64,000 nucleotides of DNA, from assembly GCA_964371055.1 (NCBI GenBank), contig CAYJLF010000006.1, positions 62,001-126,000 of the forward strand, given 5' to 3'. The stretch comes from CAYJLF01 sp964371055 (lineage in GTDB: Bacteria; Eisenbacteria; RBG-16-71-46; CAIMUX01). A model generated the notes under the pieces. The model saw only the letters and a list, made by a program, of their open reading frames with translations. It was not told where the DNA came from and did not search any database. This document shows positions 44,205 through 53,708 of the stretch, piece by piece. Both the position numbers and the translations under genes were made by a program. Every line of letters starts with the position of its first letter. The first letter of the stretch is position 1.

Positions 44205-45542
44205 ATGAGGGTCAGCACCATGTTGCATCGCTTCGGTCGAGTCTCTCAGGTGATCGGGTTCTCCGTGCTCCTCGGGTCCCTGGTGGTCCCCGCTCTGGCC
44301 GCCACCGTGATCTCGGGCGGACCGGCGAACGACTACGAGTCCTGGATCGAGCGACTCCACGACGGTCGCATCATGGTCGTCTTCGCCCGCAATCCCGACT
44401 GGGTTTCCGGGGACCTCTACGTCACCTTCTCAACGGACGACGGCCAGAACTGGTCCGCGCCGGCGCCGATCATCGTCCGCGATGGCGACCAGGCCACCCT
44501 GAGCTTCGTCCAGATGCCGTCGGACACGCTGCGACTCTTCTTCGCCTCCAACGAGACCGGGCTTTACAAGATTCGCTCCGCCTGGTCGCTGGACAGGCTG
44601 GCGTGGACCGACGAGGGGATCCTCGATTTCGGCTGGAGCGCCAGCCAGCAGTACTACGACCCCACCGTCGAGCTGGAGCCGGATGGATCCCTGACCATGA
44701 GTTACGTCGCGATGGGGAGCGGGGTCTATGTCGCCCACTGTCCCGCCGGCGGCCACTGGGACACCGCCCGCACGCAGGTGTCCTCTTCCGGCAATCGACC
44801 GCGCGTCATGAAGCACTCCGACGGCACGTATGTGTACGCCTACCACATGCGCGTGGGGACGCAGACCCAGTACGATATCTTCGTCCGGCAATCCGATGAC
44901 CTCGTGAACTGGTCCGCGCCGGTGCGCATCACGACCAACCTGAATTCCCACGACCCCTTTGTCTGCGAAGTGGCCGACGGCTCGCTTCTGATCACCTATG
45001 CCAAGCATACCGGCGTGGCGTACAACCTCTACCGCCGCACCTCGCCGGACGGCGTCACCTGGAGCGACGAGTCTGCGATCACCGACGAAGCGACCAACAA
45101 CACGCAGCCGCACATCCTCGCGGAAGGTCAGCGCCTCTTCCTCGCCTATGCCCACGCCGTCAGTTACCCCACGGACCACGATGTCTACCTCGAGACATTG
45201 AGCGACGTGTCGGCCGTCAGCCAGGACTGGGGACAGGAGGGCGAGGGGGAACCGACGCCGACCGGATCGGCCGGAGTCGCAGGCCTCTCCCGTCTCACCG
45301 CCAGCCCGATTCCGTTCCACGACGCGACCCGGCTTACCTACTTTCTGCACGAGCCGCGCGAGGTCACCCTGGAGTTGTTCGATGTGCACGGCCGCAGAGT
45401 CCGGAGCACGGTCGTCAGGCACCAGGACATCGGCCAGCACACGATCGTTCTCGACGCATCGGCCGAGGCCGCGGGCGTCTATCTCTGCCGACTTCGCGCC
45501 GGAGGCTCCGCCCTCACGGTGAGACTTCCCAAGATCAGGTGA
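44205..45542 (+). CDS. Secreted sialidase-like (BNR) propeller with FlgD-Ig/type IX-like tag
   Basis: A 445-residue protein. The ATG at 44205 follows AGGAGG by 9 bases. Residues 1-32 are a signal peptide. Residues 35-345 form repeated propeller blades with Asp-box-like strands (STDDGQNWSAP, SLDRLAWTDEG, SDDLVNWSAPV, SPDGVTWSDES), as in sialidases and related exo-glycosidases. The arginine triad is not evident, so binding or a different glycosidase activity is possible. Residues 365-445 are the tag: LTASPIPFHDATRLTYFL, FDVHGRRVRSTVV, GQHTIVLDAS, AGVYLCRLRAGG. It converges on the small lipoprotein gene at 45592. Confidence 0.8.
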   Translation: MRVSTMLHRFGRVSQVIGFSVLLGSLVVPALAATVISGGPANDYESWIERLHDGRIMVVFARNPDWVSGDLYVTFSTDDGQNWSAPAPIIVRDGDQATLSFVQMPSDTLRLFFASNETGLYKIRSAWSLDRLAWTDEGILDFGWSASQQYYDPTVELEPDGSLTMSYVAMGSGVYVAHCPAGGHWDTARTQVSSSGNRPRVMKHSDGTYVYAYHMRVGTQTQYDIFVRQSDDLVNWSAPVRITTNLNSHDPFVCEVADGSLLITYAKHTGVAYNLYRRTSPDGVTWSDESAITDEATNNTQPHILAEGQRLFLAYAHAVSYPTDHDVYLETLSDVSAVSQDWGQEGEGEPTPTGSAGVAGLSRLTASPIPFHDATRLTYFLHEPREVTLELFDVHGRRVRSTVVRHQDIGQHTIVLDASAEAAGVYLCRLRAGGSALTVRLPKIR

Positions 45543-45568
45543 AGCCGGCCGCGGCCCCCAGCTCGGCT

Positions 45569-45587
45569 ATGCCGCCGGGTACGGCAT
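45569..45587. terminator. Hairpin between convergent genes
   Basis: A 6-bp inverted repeat (ATGCCG/CGGCAT) with a 7-base loop in the 49-bp convergent gap. It has no T tract. Terminator use is a guess from position. Confidence 0.35.
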
Positions 45588-45591
45588 CGGA

Positions 45592-45909
45592 TCACAACTG
45601 GCTGAGGGTACCCAGGAGGGACCCGAGAGCGATCGCCAGCAGGCAGCCGCTCACGATCATGCCGACGACCTTCTGCTTCTCGTAGGAATGCTTCGCGTCC
45701 TGATACGCCACCCGCTGCTCCAGGGAGGCCTGTTCGCCCGGCGGGGGAACATCGTCCTTGAGGGCCTTGAACTGATCGTCGTAGTACGCCTTCCACTCGA
45801 CCGGCCCCGCACTCTCTCCCGGCATCGGCACCTTGGGCACGCGCGCGGCACAGCCAATCACCATCGTGCAAACGAAGAGCACCAGCGCGACCGTCAGAGA
45901 CCTTCTCAC
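45592..45909 (-). CDS. Small lipoprotein with C-terminal membrane helix
   Basis: A 105-residue protein. The lipobox is TMVIGC (C20). Residues 28-75 are charged and probably helical with the segment EWKAYYDDQFKALKDDV. The last 25 residues are a hydrophobic, glycine-containing helix (VVGMIVSGCLLAIALGSLLG), so it may be anchored at both ends, bridging lipid layers or packing with CHASE2 helices. The ATG overlaps the CHASE2 stop by 4 bases, so it is made with that protein. No family recognised. Confidence 0.7.
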   Translation of the reverse strand: MRRSLTVALVLFVCTMVIGCAARVPKVPMPGESAGPVEWKAYYDDQFKALKDDVPPPGEQASLEQRVAYQDAKHSYEKQKVVGMIVSGCLLAIALGSLLGTLSQL

Positions 45910-47321
45910 GTCACCCCTCCTTCCGATGAACCATCCCCTGAATTCGGACCGGTTTGTGGACCGGCCCTCGGATCGGACTTCTGATCGGATTCATGATTGG
46001 ACCCCACGTCGGACGTCGCATCGGGCTTCGCGACCGCCCGGACCTCCACCCCCCGTCGCTCGAGGTCGCGGATCTTGCGCTTCAGGTTGTGGATCTCCCA
46101 GTGAACCTCTATCTGGTAGTGGAGGTACACCCCGGCGAAAGAGGGGAGGAAGTTGACGAAGAGGATTCCCTGTCCGAAGGTCAGCATGGAGAAGAAGATG
46201 GTCAGCGGAATGAGGATCAGGATGGACGCAAGCAGGCCCAGGGCCGGGCCGAGGCTGACCAGCAGCGAGGCGGCCAGCACACCGACAAGGAACTCGAGTG
46301 CCGAACCGAAGATCAGCATCGGTTCACGCAAGGTATCGTCCCGTATCCACGAGGCCACGGCCTCCGCCCAGACGCAGACCCCCGCCATGCTGCCCACCAC
46401 CGTCGGGAGCGTATCCCGCCCGGCTCGAAACGTCCCGCCCACCAGCACGATCCTGTCCGTCAGGAGGGACCGTGACCCTTCCGCCGCCGGCCGGGACAGG
46501 ATCAGTCTCGTACTCACATAGTGCTGCGTGACCAGGCTCTCGTGCTCAATGAAGTGCCCCGAGAATCGAATGCGCCGGGGCGTCGTCTCGTCGCTCTTCT
46601 CGTGATGGGCCCACCAAGGCGTCGCGTGCCGGGCGTGCAGTCCGAATGCGTCGACCGCCGCGCCGAGGACGGTCGGCAGGCCCAGCGCCATTGCGCCCTG
46701 ATCGCCGTACCGCAGCGGTACCTCTCTCACGCTCCGACCGGAGAGCTGAATCGCCGGACAGGCCCAGACCAGACGCGGACTGGCGGTGATCCGATCGAAT
46801 GCCAGCCAATTGGGATCGTCAGCGCGGCGCTCCCGCTTCTCGGCGGCCAGGTCGCGCACGAGGATAATCGGGAAGCGGCCGGCGGTCTCCTCCAGGGACT
46901 GATAAAGGCGGCTCCGGGCCGCAGCCCGCTCCGGAGACTCTGCCGGTGCGGGGTGAATCAAAAGATCCAGCACGACGCCTCGCGGTCGATGCTCGGTCAC
47001 CCTCTCCAGGATGCGCGCCACCGCCTCCGGGTCCAGGGGCGACGTTCCCCGGAAGAGCTCCGGATCGTAGAAGTCCTGCTCGGTGATCGCGACCACCACG
47101 ATCGGCGCATTGAACTCGGGGCGGTCCGCATATGCCATCCGGTCCAGCCAGAACGACTCGGCCGGCTGCAGGAGGCCAGCGTTCCGGATGACGAACACCA
47201 GCACCGTCACCAGGAGCGCGGTGACGAGCATCCGCTCCCATTTCTTGAACTTCTCCGGGGTGGTGCCCAGCCGACGGACGGCCCAGTGCACGATCCGGAA
47301 GTGTGCGCCGGCGACGGTCAC
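45906..47321 (-). CDS. CHASE2-domain membrane protein without output domain
   Basis: A 471-residue protein. An N-terminal membrane helix (about residues 30-50) is followed by a CHASE2 sensor domain (55-320: FWLDRMAYADRPEFNAPIVVVAI in pieces, DRIVLVGGTFRAGRDTLPT, GVCVWAEAVAS), then three close membrane helices (about 335-415), and a short cytoplasmic tail with a coiled-coil segment (IHNLKRKIRDLERRG). In most CHASE2 proteins a cyclase or kinase follows; here there is none, so the signal must pass to a partner. It is coupled at both ends by ATGA overlaps to the FecR-like gene upstream and the small lipoprotein downstream. Confidence 0.88.
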   Translation of the reverse strand: MTVAGAHFRIVHWAVRRLGTTPEKFKKWERMLVTALLVTVLVFVIRNAGLLQPAESFWLDRMAYADRPEFNAPIVVVAITEQDFYDPELFRGTSPLDPEAVARILERVTEHRPRGVVLDLLIHPAPAESPERAAARSRLYQSLEETAGRFPIILVRDLAAEKRERRADDPNWLAFDRITASPRLVWACPAIQLSGRSVREVPLRYGDQGAMALGLPTVLGAAVDAFGLHARHATPWWAHHEKSDETTPRRIRFSGHFIEHESLVTQHYVSTRLILSRPAAEGSRSLLTDRIVLVGGTFRAGRDTLPTVVGSMAGVCVWAEAVASWIRDDTLREPMLIFGSALEFLVGVLAASLLVSLGPALGLLASILILIPLTIFFSMLTFGQGILFVNFLPSFAGVYLHYQIEVHWEIHNLKRKIRDLERRGVEVRAVAKPDATSDVGSNHESDQKSDPRAGPQTGPNSGDGSSEGGVT

Positions 47322-48133
47322 CAGAGGAAGGATCGATCCGCCAGAGCGCGCAGCACCGCCTCCAGCTCCGGCGGGATCTGGTCGCCACGAGCCTCGGCGC
47401 GGTAGCGCGCTCGCTTGGCCTCGGCCTGCTCGCGGGTCAGGATGCGGAACCGTCCCTGGAGCAATGGCTCATGGTCGGCGTCGAGCAGGTACCAGACAAC
47501 CGGGCCGGAGGGTTTGCGTTCGAGCTGCCAGGCGAGTCGACCCGAGGCCAGCGCATCCTCGGACAGCGGGAGTTCGATCCGCTCGTCTCCAGAGTCGAGG
47601 CGGATCGCCGACAAGGGAGCAGTCAGGCCCCACCACTGGAAATCGATCGGGACATCGGGACCGAACTCGACATCCCCATCCGGCCAGAGGGCGGCATCCA
47701 CCCCCCGCGTCGCACCCAATTCCGGACTCGGCGGTTCCGGTCCGCTGAAAAGCTGCGTCAGGCGTTCCTTGGTGACCCTCCATCCCGTGCGGTCCTGGTT
47801 GCCAGCCGCGGGGATCCGGTACCTGGTCCCCTGTCCGAACACGGAGCGTTGTCCGGTTCTGAAGTCGAGAACTGTGATCGTTCCCGACAAGACTACGATG
47901 CTGTCTCCGGCGACCAGAGTGCTGAGCGTACCGATGGGCACTCTTGACGTATCGGACGGACCGGACATCGACACGATGTAACCGTCACCGTTCACCTGAT
48001 AACAGACACCGTCGGGAATGCCGCCGATCACATCCTGGGCCGGCAACACGTGGGGCGCGGCGCCGAGGAACGCCACGAGCGCGACGATGGACCAGCCCGG
48101 ACGGACCCGGGATCGAGTGGTTCCCTCCAGCAT
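47318..48133 (-). CDS. Secreted FecR-like protein
   Basis: A 271-residue exported protein, using the ATG at 48133 after GGAG; a longer start at 48253 is possible but begins with low-complexity sequence. The signal peptide is about residues 12-32. Residues 40-120 resemble a FecR-type beta domain (IPIGTLSTLVAGDSIVVLSG in pieces, VLDFRTGQRSVFGQGTRYRI). The C-terminal half holds a beta-sandwich-like segment and a charged helix (REQAEAKRARYRAEA). No anti-sigma segment is present, so it is not a classical FecR regulator. It starts the three-gene unit with CHASE2 and lies divergent to the CHAT gene, an arrangement I recall from cyanobacterial CHAT loci. Confidence 0.65.
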   Translation of the reverse strand: MLEGTTRSRVRPGWSIVALVAFLGAAPHVLPAQDVIGGIPDGVCYQVNGDGYIVSMSGPSDTSRVPIGTLSTLVAGDSIVVLSGTITVLDFRTGQRSVFGQGTRYRIPAAGNQDRTGWRVTKERLTQLFSGPEPPSPELGATRGVDAALWPDGDVEFGPDVPIDFQWWGLTAPLSAIRLDSGDERIELPLSEDALASGRLAWQLERKPSGPVVWYLLDADHEPLLQGRFRILTREQAEAKRARYRAEARGDQIPPELEAVLRALADRSFLW

Positions 48134-48298
48134 ACAGACCCACTCCTGCGCCACCACCCCAGAGCAGGGCGCGTTCGGACGTCCTTCTGGCGGTATGCCG
48201 GATGGACAGTCGGATGGCACCGGCATCCGAAGAATCTCGGCTGAAGACCTCACATTTGCCTATGGGCCTCTCAGATGGAACGTGATAAGGGTAGTCGC

Positions 48299-51200
48299 AT
48301 GATCACCCGGCCGCAAGGGAAAAGGGGAGGGTGGAGCGGGCAGGCCCACGGGCGGTCGTGGGAGTGGACAACGGGCCTGGTGACGCTACTCGCCTGCGCC
48401 CGGGTTGGACCGCTCCAGGCCGCGACGGTCCAGGAACTGCCCGAACTGCTTCAGCAAGGCCGACTGGCCGAAGCATCTCAACAGGCCGCTCGCTTCCTGT
48501 CGAGCGCGCCCCTCGAGAGCCGCCGGGACTCCATCGACGTCTTCGTCGCGACCAAAGTGCTCGTGGCCGCGGAAGTGCGGCAATCCCGTTTCGACGATCC
48601 TGGCCTCCTCGAGCGCAGTGATCATCTCACTCTCCTGTCCACGATCTTGTACGGTCCCCGCTCCGCTCCGCTCGCCGACGCACACCAGTATGCGGGCCTG
48701 ATCAACCGGTCCCGAGGCGATGCCGCCGCCGCACTCGAGCACTTTCGCGCCGCGCTGTCCATCATCGACTCCCACCATCCTCCGAACTACGCCGCCCGCG
48801 CCAGCGTCCTCCACAATCTGGCGGAAATCCGCTTTGAAGAGGGGAACTACCGGCAGGCCAAACGGGAATTCGAGCTGGAGCTCGAGGCCCTGACGGCCGC
48901 GGGGCGGGATGACATCCAGGTCGGGATCGCACGGGTCGACCTCAACGAGGCGCGGATCGCTACCCGGGATACCGCGGGTCTCACCGCCGACTACGAGCTG
49001 GCCCGACGAAGCTTCGCGCGCCACGAAGGCCCCGCTTCCCCCCGGATAGCGGACACGTTCTATCGCGAGGGACATCGGCGATTCCAGGAGGGGGACACGA
49101 CCCGGGCAGCCTACGCCCTCGACCAGGCGATCTCCATCCTGTCCCGACCGGCTCAGCCCGCGGTTCCCCTGGCTGACTGCCTCCTCGATCGCGCCAGGGT
49201 TCATCTCCTGTCGGGCGAGACCGATTCGGCGATCACCAGGTCGGTTCGCGCGAGGACTCTCTACGCCAGGCACGTCGGCGCATCGGCTCTCCCGGTCGCA
49301 GAGTGCCTGATGGCGATCGGGGACGCGTACCGGGCCGCCTACCAGCAGGACGAGGCCTCCCGCCACTATCTGGAAGCACTGAGGATCTACGACACTCCCG
49401 CCCGACCGGACGCCGCCGCTCTCGTCAACTGCCTGCGCACCCTTGCTTCGCACTCGCTCGACCTGGCCCGCCTCGACGAGGCGTTGCGCTTCGCTCGACG
49501 CGCCTTGATCCTCAGCCCGGACGTCTGGGGAGGGCGCTCGACGGAGACGGCGATCGCCCGGCTCGGCTATGCCGCCGCCCTCCGCGGCGCGCAAAAACCC
49601 GACTCCGCGCGCGCCCACTATGAGCTCGCAGGCGCCGACCTGCGGGCGACGGTCGGCGAGGCGAGTCCTCTACTGGCCGAGCCGTACCTGCGCCTCGGAG
49701 CGCTGGCCCGGGAGCGAGGGGATCTCGCCCGCGCCCGGGCGGGAGCCGATCAGGCGCTGGCGCTGCTGACGCAGGCCTATGGAACCGACGACCCGCGACT
49801 CTACGAGTGCCACCACGAACTCGGCATCGTCAAGCGACAGCTGGGAGACGCCCGGGGATCTCGGGCCGAGCTCGAGCGCGCGCTTCATCTCGCGAGCCGA
49901 GGTGGTCGCGGGGCCGAAGCAGAGGCTGCGATCTTGAGCAGCCTCGCGCTGCTCGAACGGTCCCTCGGTAACGCGGCGTTGGCTGAGGCGAGCTTTCAAC
50001 GCGCGCTGGAGAAAGTCGGGCAGGCCCGCTCGGCCGAGCATCCGCAATTCGCCCAGGTTCTGCGAAACCTGGCCAGCCTGGCGAACGCGGACGGCCGCTG
50101 GTCCGAAGCGACCGGCTTGTACAATCGCGCGCTGGCCATCCTCGAGCCGGTCCTCGGTGCGGACCACCCGGACGTGGCTGCCACCCGCTTAGGTCTGGGC
50201 AATTCTCTGAAAGCGGGGGGCGACCCGGCGGGCGCACACGCGCAGTACGAACAGGCCATCTCGATTCATCGGGAGGCCCTCGGACCGGAAGCGCCGGCCC
50301 TGGCTCTCGACTACCACAATCTCGCGGCACTCCTGCTCGAAGAAGGCGACCTCGGGGCGGCCATGGAATACGCCGAGGAGGCCGAGAGACTCGGGCGCGA
50401 TCACTTCCGGCTGATCGCGCGCGGCGTGGCCGAACGGGAGGCGCTGCACTTCGCAACCCACCGCGTGCGCGGCACCGACATCATTCTGACCGCGGCGGGA
50501 AGACGCGGCACCCGCCAGGACTGGGAGAGGGCATGGGACCTCGTCATCCGGTCCCGAGCCTCGGTCCTGGAGGAGATCGCGTCCCGGCGTAGCTTCGCGA
50601 CCGCCAGCAGGAACCCGGAGGTAGCCGCACTGGCCGGGAGACTCGCGGAAGCGAGCAATCACCTGGCTTATCTCGCCGTGCGAGGACGCAGCCCGCTGGA
50701 GACGCTCCCCGAGTTCAAACAGAAACTCGCCGCCGCACGCCTGGAGAAGGAGGCCGCGGAGCGCGCTCTCGCCTTACGGAGCACGGACTTTCACGAGGGC
50801 ATCGAGCGCGGGGACGTCGGGCTGCACGACGTCCTGGCCGCTCTCCCGGAACGATCCGTTCTGGTCGCCTGGGTTCGCTATGAGCGGCTCGAGGCCGTCG
50901 CCTCGAACGACGCGCCGCGATCGTCCGGAGGCGAGATGTCCTATGCCGCCTTCGTCGTCGACTCGGGCACGCGCGACGTGCGCTTGATCCCACTGGGACC
51001 GGCGAACGTGATCGAGGAACTGGTTGCCCGGTGGCGGGAACAGGCCGGCCTCAATCCGAGCCGGCAGCCGGAGAGGACCAGGGCGGAACGGGAGTACGAC
51101 GAGGCAGGCCGGGCCCTGCGGCGGGCGGTCTGGGATCCGGTGGCGTCCGCCACGGCCGAGGCCGATCGCGTCTTCCTCGTTCCCGATGGGGCGCTCTGTC

Positions 51201-52123
51201 TTGTCAACTTCGACGTGCTGCCGACCGACGACGAGAGGTTCCTCGTGGAGGTTTCCCCGCTCTTCGTCACGCGATCGACGGAGCGGAGCCTGACCGAGGC
51301 AGATCGGGTGGAGCCCCGCGGAACCGGTCTTCTGAGCGCGGGTGCACCCGATTACGCATCGCTCCCCATCACCCCGCCGGGCGACGAGTTGCGATCCGCG
51401 GAATCGACCATTCCCTGCGGGCAGTTCAAGGCCTTGATGTTCGCGCCCTTGCCGGGGACCTCGAGGGAGATCGAAGCAGTCGTTCGTCTATGGTCGACGA
51501 GCGGCGAAGGAAGGGCCGACCAACTGGTCGGGGCGGATGCAACGGAGCGGCGTTTCCGGGAACGCGCCGCGGGGCGCCGCGTGCTTCACGTCGCCACCCA
51601 TGGGTTCTTCCTGGGCGCCGAGTGCGCGGGACGGCAGCAAAGCAGCGGCGCAGCGGCGCCCGACGAGTTGACGGTCGCGGGACTCGTGGCCGAGAGCCCG
51701 CTGCTCCTCTCCGGACTGGCCTTCGGGGGCGCCAACCGCCGCGCTGAGGCTCTCGGCTCTACCGATGACGGCATCTTGACCGCGGAGGAGATCGCCGGCC
51801 TCGACCTCCACGGCGTGGAGCTCGCGGTGCTGTCGGCCTGCGGCACCGGTCTCGGCCAGGTCGAGGCTGGCGAGGGCGTGATCGGGCTTCGGCGTGCCTT
51901 CCGGGTGGCCGGCGTTCAGAGCCTGATCATGACCCTTTGGTCGGTGGAAGACGAGGCGACCGTGGCCTGGGTGCGAGAGTTGTTCGCGGAGACTCTGCGT
52001 GACGGGATGAACGCCGCGCACGCGGCACGACAGGCTTCGCTGCGCATCATCCGAGATCGTCGGGAGACAGGGAGAACAGATCACCCGTTCTTCTGGGGAG
52101 CTTTCATCGCGACTTCCGGCTGA
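48299..52123 (+). CDS. Secreted TPR-CHAT protein (caspase-like protease fold)
   Basis: A 1274-residue protein. I use the ATG at 48299, 8 bases after AAGGG, rather than the ATG at 48275. A basic leader and hydrophobic segment (residues 20-40) suggest export. Residues 60-740 hold about 14 TPR units. Residues 930-1274 are the CHAT domain, a clan CD caspase relative: strand plus histidine in VLHVATHGFF (H1101) and strand plus cysteine in AVLSACGTG (C1181), then GVIGLRRAF and MTLWSVEDEAT, and HPFFWGAF at the end. Both catalytic residues are present, so it should be able to act as a protease. Its target is unknown. OmpA-like and YidD-TPR genes follow on the same strand. Confidence 0.92.
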   Translation: MITRPQGKRGGWSGQAHGRSWEWTTGLVTLLACARVGPLQAATVQELPELLQQGRLAEASQQAARFLSSAPLESRRDSIDVFVATKVLVAAEVRQSRFDDPGLLERSDHLTLLSTILYGPRSAPLADAHQYAGLINRSRGDAAAALEHFRAALSIIDSHHPPNYAARASVLHNLAEIRFEEGNYRQAKREFELELEALTAAGRDDIQVGIARVDLNEARIATRDTAGLTADYELARRSFARHEGPASPRIADTFYREGHRRFQEGDTTRAAYALDQAISILSRPAQPAVPLADCLLDRARVHLLSGETDSAITRSVRARTLYARHVGASALPVAECLMAIGDAYRAAYQQDEASRHYLEALRIYDTPARPDAAALVNCLRTLASHSLDLARLDEALRFARRALILSPDVWGGRSTETAIARLGYAAALRGAQKPDSARAHYELAGADLRATVGEASPLLAEPYLRLGALARERGDLARARAGADQALALLTQAYGTDDPRLYECHHELGIVKRQLGDARGSRAELERALHLASRGGRGAEAEAAILSSLALLERSLGNAALAEASFQRALEKVGQARSAEHPQFAQVLRNLASLANADGRWSEATGLYNRALAILEPVLGADHPDVAATRLGLGNSLKAGGDPAGAHAQYEQAISIHREALGPEAPALALDYHNLAALLLEEGDLGAAMEYAEEAERLGRDHFRLIARGVAEREALHFATHRVRGTDIILTAAGRRGTRQDWERAWDLVIRSRASVLEEIASRRSFATASRNPEVAALAGRLAEASNHLAYLAVRGRSPLETLPEFKQKLAAARLEKEAAERALALRSTDFHEGIERGDVGLHDVLAALPERSVLVAWVRYERLEAVASNDAPRSSGGEMSYAAFVVDSGTRDVRLIPLGPANVIEELVARWREQAGLNPSRQPERTRAEREYDEAGRALRRAVWDPVASATAEADRVFLVPDGALCLVNFDVLPTDDERFLVEVSPLFVTRSTERSLTEADRVEPRGTGLLSAGAPDYASLPITPPGDELRSAESTIPCGQFKALMFAPLPGTSREIEAVVRLWSTSGEGRADQLVGADATERRFRERAAGRRVLHVATHGFFLGAECAGRQQSSGAAAPDELTVAGLVAESPLLLSGLAFGGANRRAEALGSTDDGILTAEEIAGLDLHGVELAVLSACGTGLGQVEAGEGVIGLRRAFRVAGVQSLIMTLWSVEDEATVAWVRELFAETLRDGMNAAHAARQASLRIIRDRRETGRTDHPFFWGAFIATSG

Positions 52124-52171
52124 CGCCGGCTGGTCCGCCAGGCCCGGACGCAACCTTTGAGGGAAGAGGTC

Positions 52172-53701
52172 ATGAGACGATCGCGGAAGCTGAATGGGGG
52201 GCCCCGCATGGGCCTGCTTCTAATCGCGGCGGTCGCGGGCGTCATGCCGGCCACACCGGGGACAGCCATGGCCGAAGAGCCGATTCCGTCGTCCGCCACT
52301 CGCATCGCGTTCTTCGAACCCGGGCAGGCGCCGCCTCATGTCGTCCTCGGTGTCGTTCACACCTTTCGGCGGCAAGGTCAACTGACTCACTCCGTGTACG
52401 AAGAGACCGCGCTCAAGGCGCGGGCCTGCGGCGGCGACATGGTCGTCGAGACCATCGCGGGAGAAGATGACCCCCTGCAGGAAGGTTACATCCGATGGGT
52501 GATCGGCTTCGCTGCCCGGTCCGCTGCGTCGATCTCTGAGGGCGATACGCTCGCGGCGTGCCGCAACTGTCTCGTCGCCTGGACCTTCGACGCCTCCGAC
52601 GCCGGAACAACAGACTCGACGGAGATCGCACAACTCGAGGCCAAGGCCTTCTCCACATCTCGCCTTAAACTGGCCAAGTACGGGTACTACCTCGTACCGT
52701 CGCCGCCGGATCCCCCTCTTGCGCTCGAGGTCCGGCTCTCCAGGTCGCCGGTCGAAGGATCGGAGGATCTCCTCGCGTTCAGTTCGCGGATGGTCTGGGT
52801 CAGGGACGGAACAACCTTCTGGCGATTCACCCACGCACTCCGGATCCCGCGCGGACGACGCGTGGAGTATCTCGGACGCGACCGGCAGTTGGCGCACAAT
52901 GCCCTGAGCGGTCTCTACCGCCGACTCCCGAGCGAGTACCACGACTCCGACGGCGACGGCGTGCCGGACAGCCGGGACCTTGAGCCGAACACTCCACCGG
53001 GGTACCAGGTCGACCTGGTGGGAAGAACGCTCGACTCGGACGGGGACGGCGTGCCGAATACTATCGACGATCAACCGTTCACCATCCCGAAGTATCGACT
53101 GATGGTCGGCTCGAACGGAGTCCCGATCGTGGTCTCTGACTCGGACTACGATGGGGTTCCGGATTCTGAAGATCCCTGCCCGGACACCAATGTTCGCTAT
53201 GTCGTCGATGAACGGGGCTGCCCGGTGGAGGAATCGGAGATCATCGCGATTCTGGTGGACCGCGGCGTGCTGCAAGAGCGGCGCATCCACTTCGAAACCG
53301 GCAAGGCCGTCCTCCTGAACTCCTCCAGGGCACGGCTCGACTCGCTCGGTGCCGCGCTGAGCGGCCTCCCGGAACTTCGCTTCCATGTCGACGGACACTG
53401 CGACTTCCGGGGCAGCGACGCGTTCAACCAGACACTCAGCGAGGAGAGATCGGCCGCGGTTGTGGACTACCTCGTGGCCAACTTCCCCGGACTCAGCCCT
53501 GGGCAGTTCACGGCCCGGGGGTTCGGCAAGTCCCGCCCGGTCGCCGACGGAGGGGACGATCGTTCCCTGGAGCTGAATCGCAGAGTCGAGATCACCGTAC
53601 AGAACCCGGAGGATGCGATCCGGCATGTGGAAGGAACCCGGTACCGGCTACGGCACGAAGCGGTTGATGGGTACCAGTTCGAAGCGTCGACCGGCGGCTG
53701 A
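52172..53701 (+). CDS. TSP3-repeat OmpA family protein
   Basis: A 509-residue outer-membrane-associated protein; ATG at 52172 after GAAGAGG (a TTG five codons upstream is possible). The signal peptide ends near AMAEE. Residues 35-260 are unrecognised and include a CxxC-like CRNC. Three thrombospondin type 3, calcium-binding repeats follow (DSDGDGVPDSRDLEPN, DSDGDGVPNTIDDQ, DSDYDGVPDSEDPCPD). The last 120 residues are an OmpA peptidoglycan-binding domain (HFETGKAVLL, FHVDGHCDFRGSDAFNQTLSE in parts, LSEERSAAVVDYL, ARGFGKSRP, NRRVEITV). It lies 48 bp after the CHAT gene and 7 bp before the YidD-TPR gene, so the three are probably one unit, joining the system to the cell wall. Confidence 0.9.
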   Translation: MRRSRKLNGGPRMGLLLIAAVAGVMPATPGTAMAEEPIPSSATRIAFFEPGQAPPHVVLGVVHTFRRQGQLTHSVYEETALKARACGGDMVVETIAGEDDPLQEGYIRWVIGFAARSAASISEGDTLAACRNCLVAWTFDASDAGTTDSTEIAQLEAKAFSTSRLKLAKYGYYLVPSPPDPPLALEVRLSRSPVEGSEDLLAFSSRMVWVRDGTTFWRFTHALRIPRGRRVEYLGRDRQLAHNALSGLYRRLPSEYHDSDGDGVPDSRDLEPNTPPGYQVDLVGRTLDSDGDGVPNTIDDQPFTIPKYRLMVGSNGVPIVVSDSDYDGVPDSEDPCPDTNVRYVVDERGCPVEESEIIAILVDRGVLQERRIHFETGKAVLLNSSRARLDSLGAALSGLPELRFHVDGHCDFRGSDAFNQTLSEERSAAVVDYLVANFPGLSPGQFTARGFGKSRPVADGGDDRSLELNRRVEITVQNPEDAIRHVEGTRYRLRHEAVDGYQFEASTGG

Positions 53702-53708
53702 ACCCCGG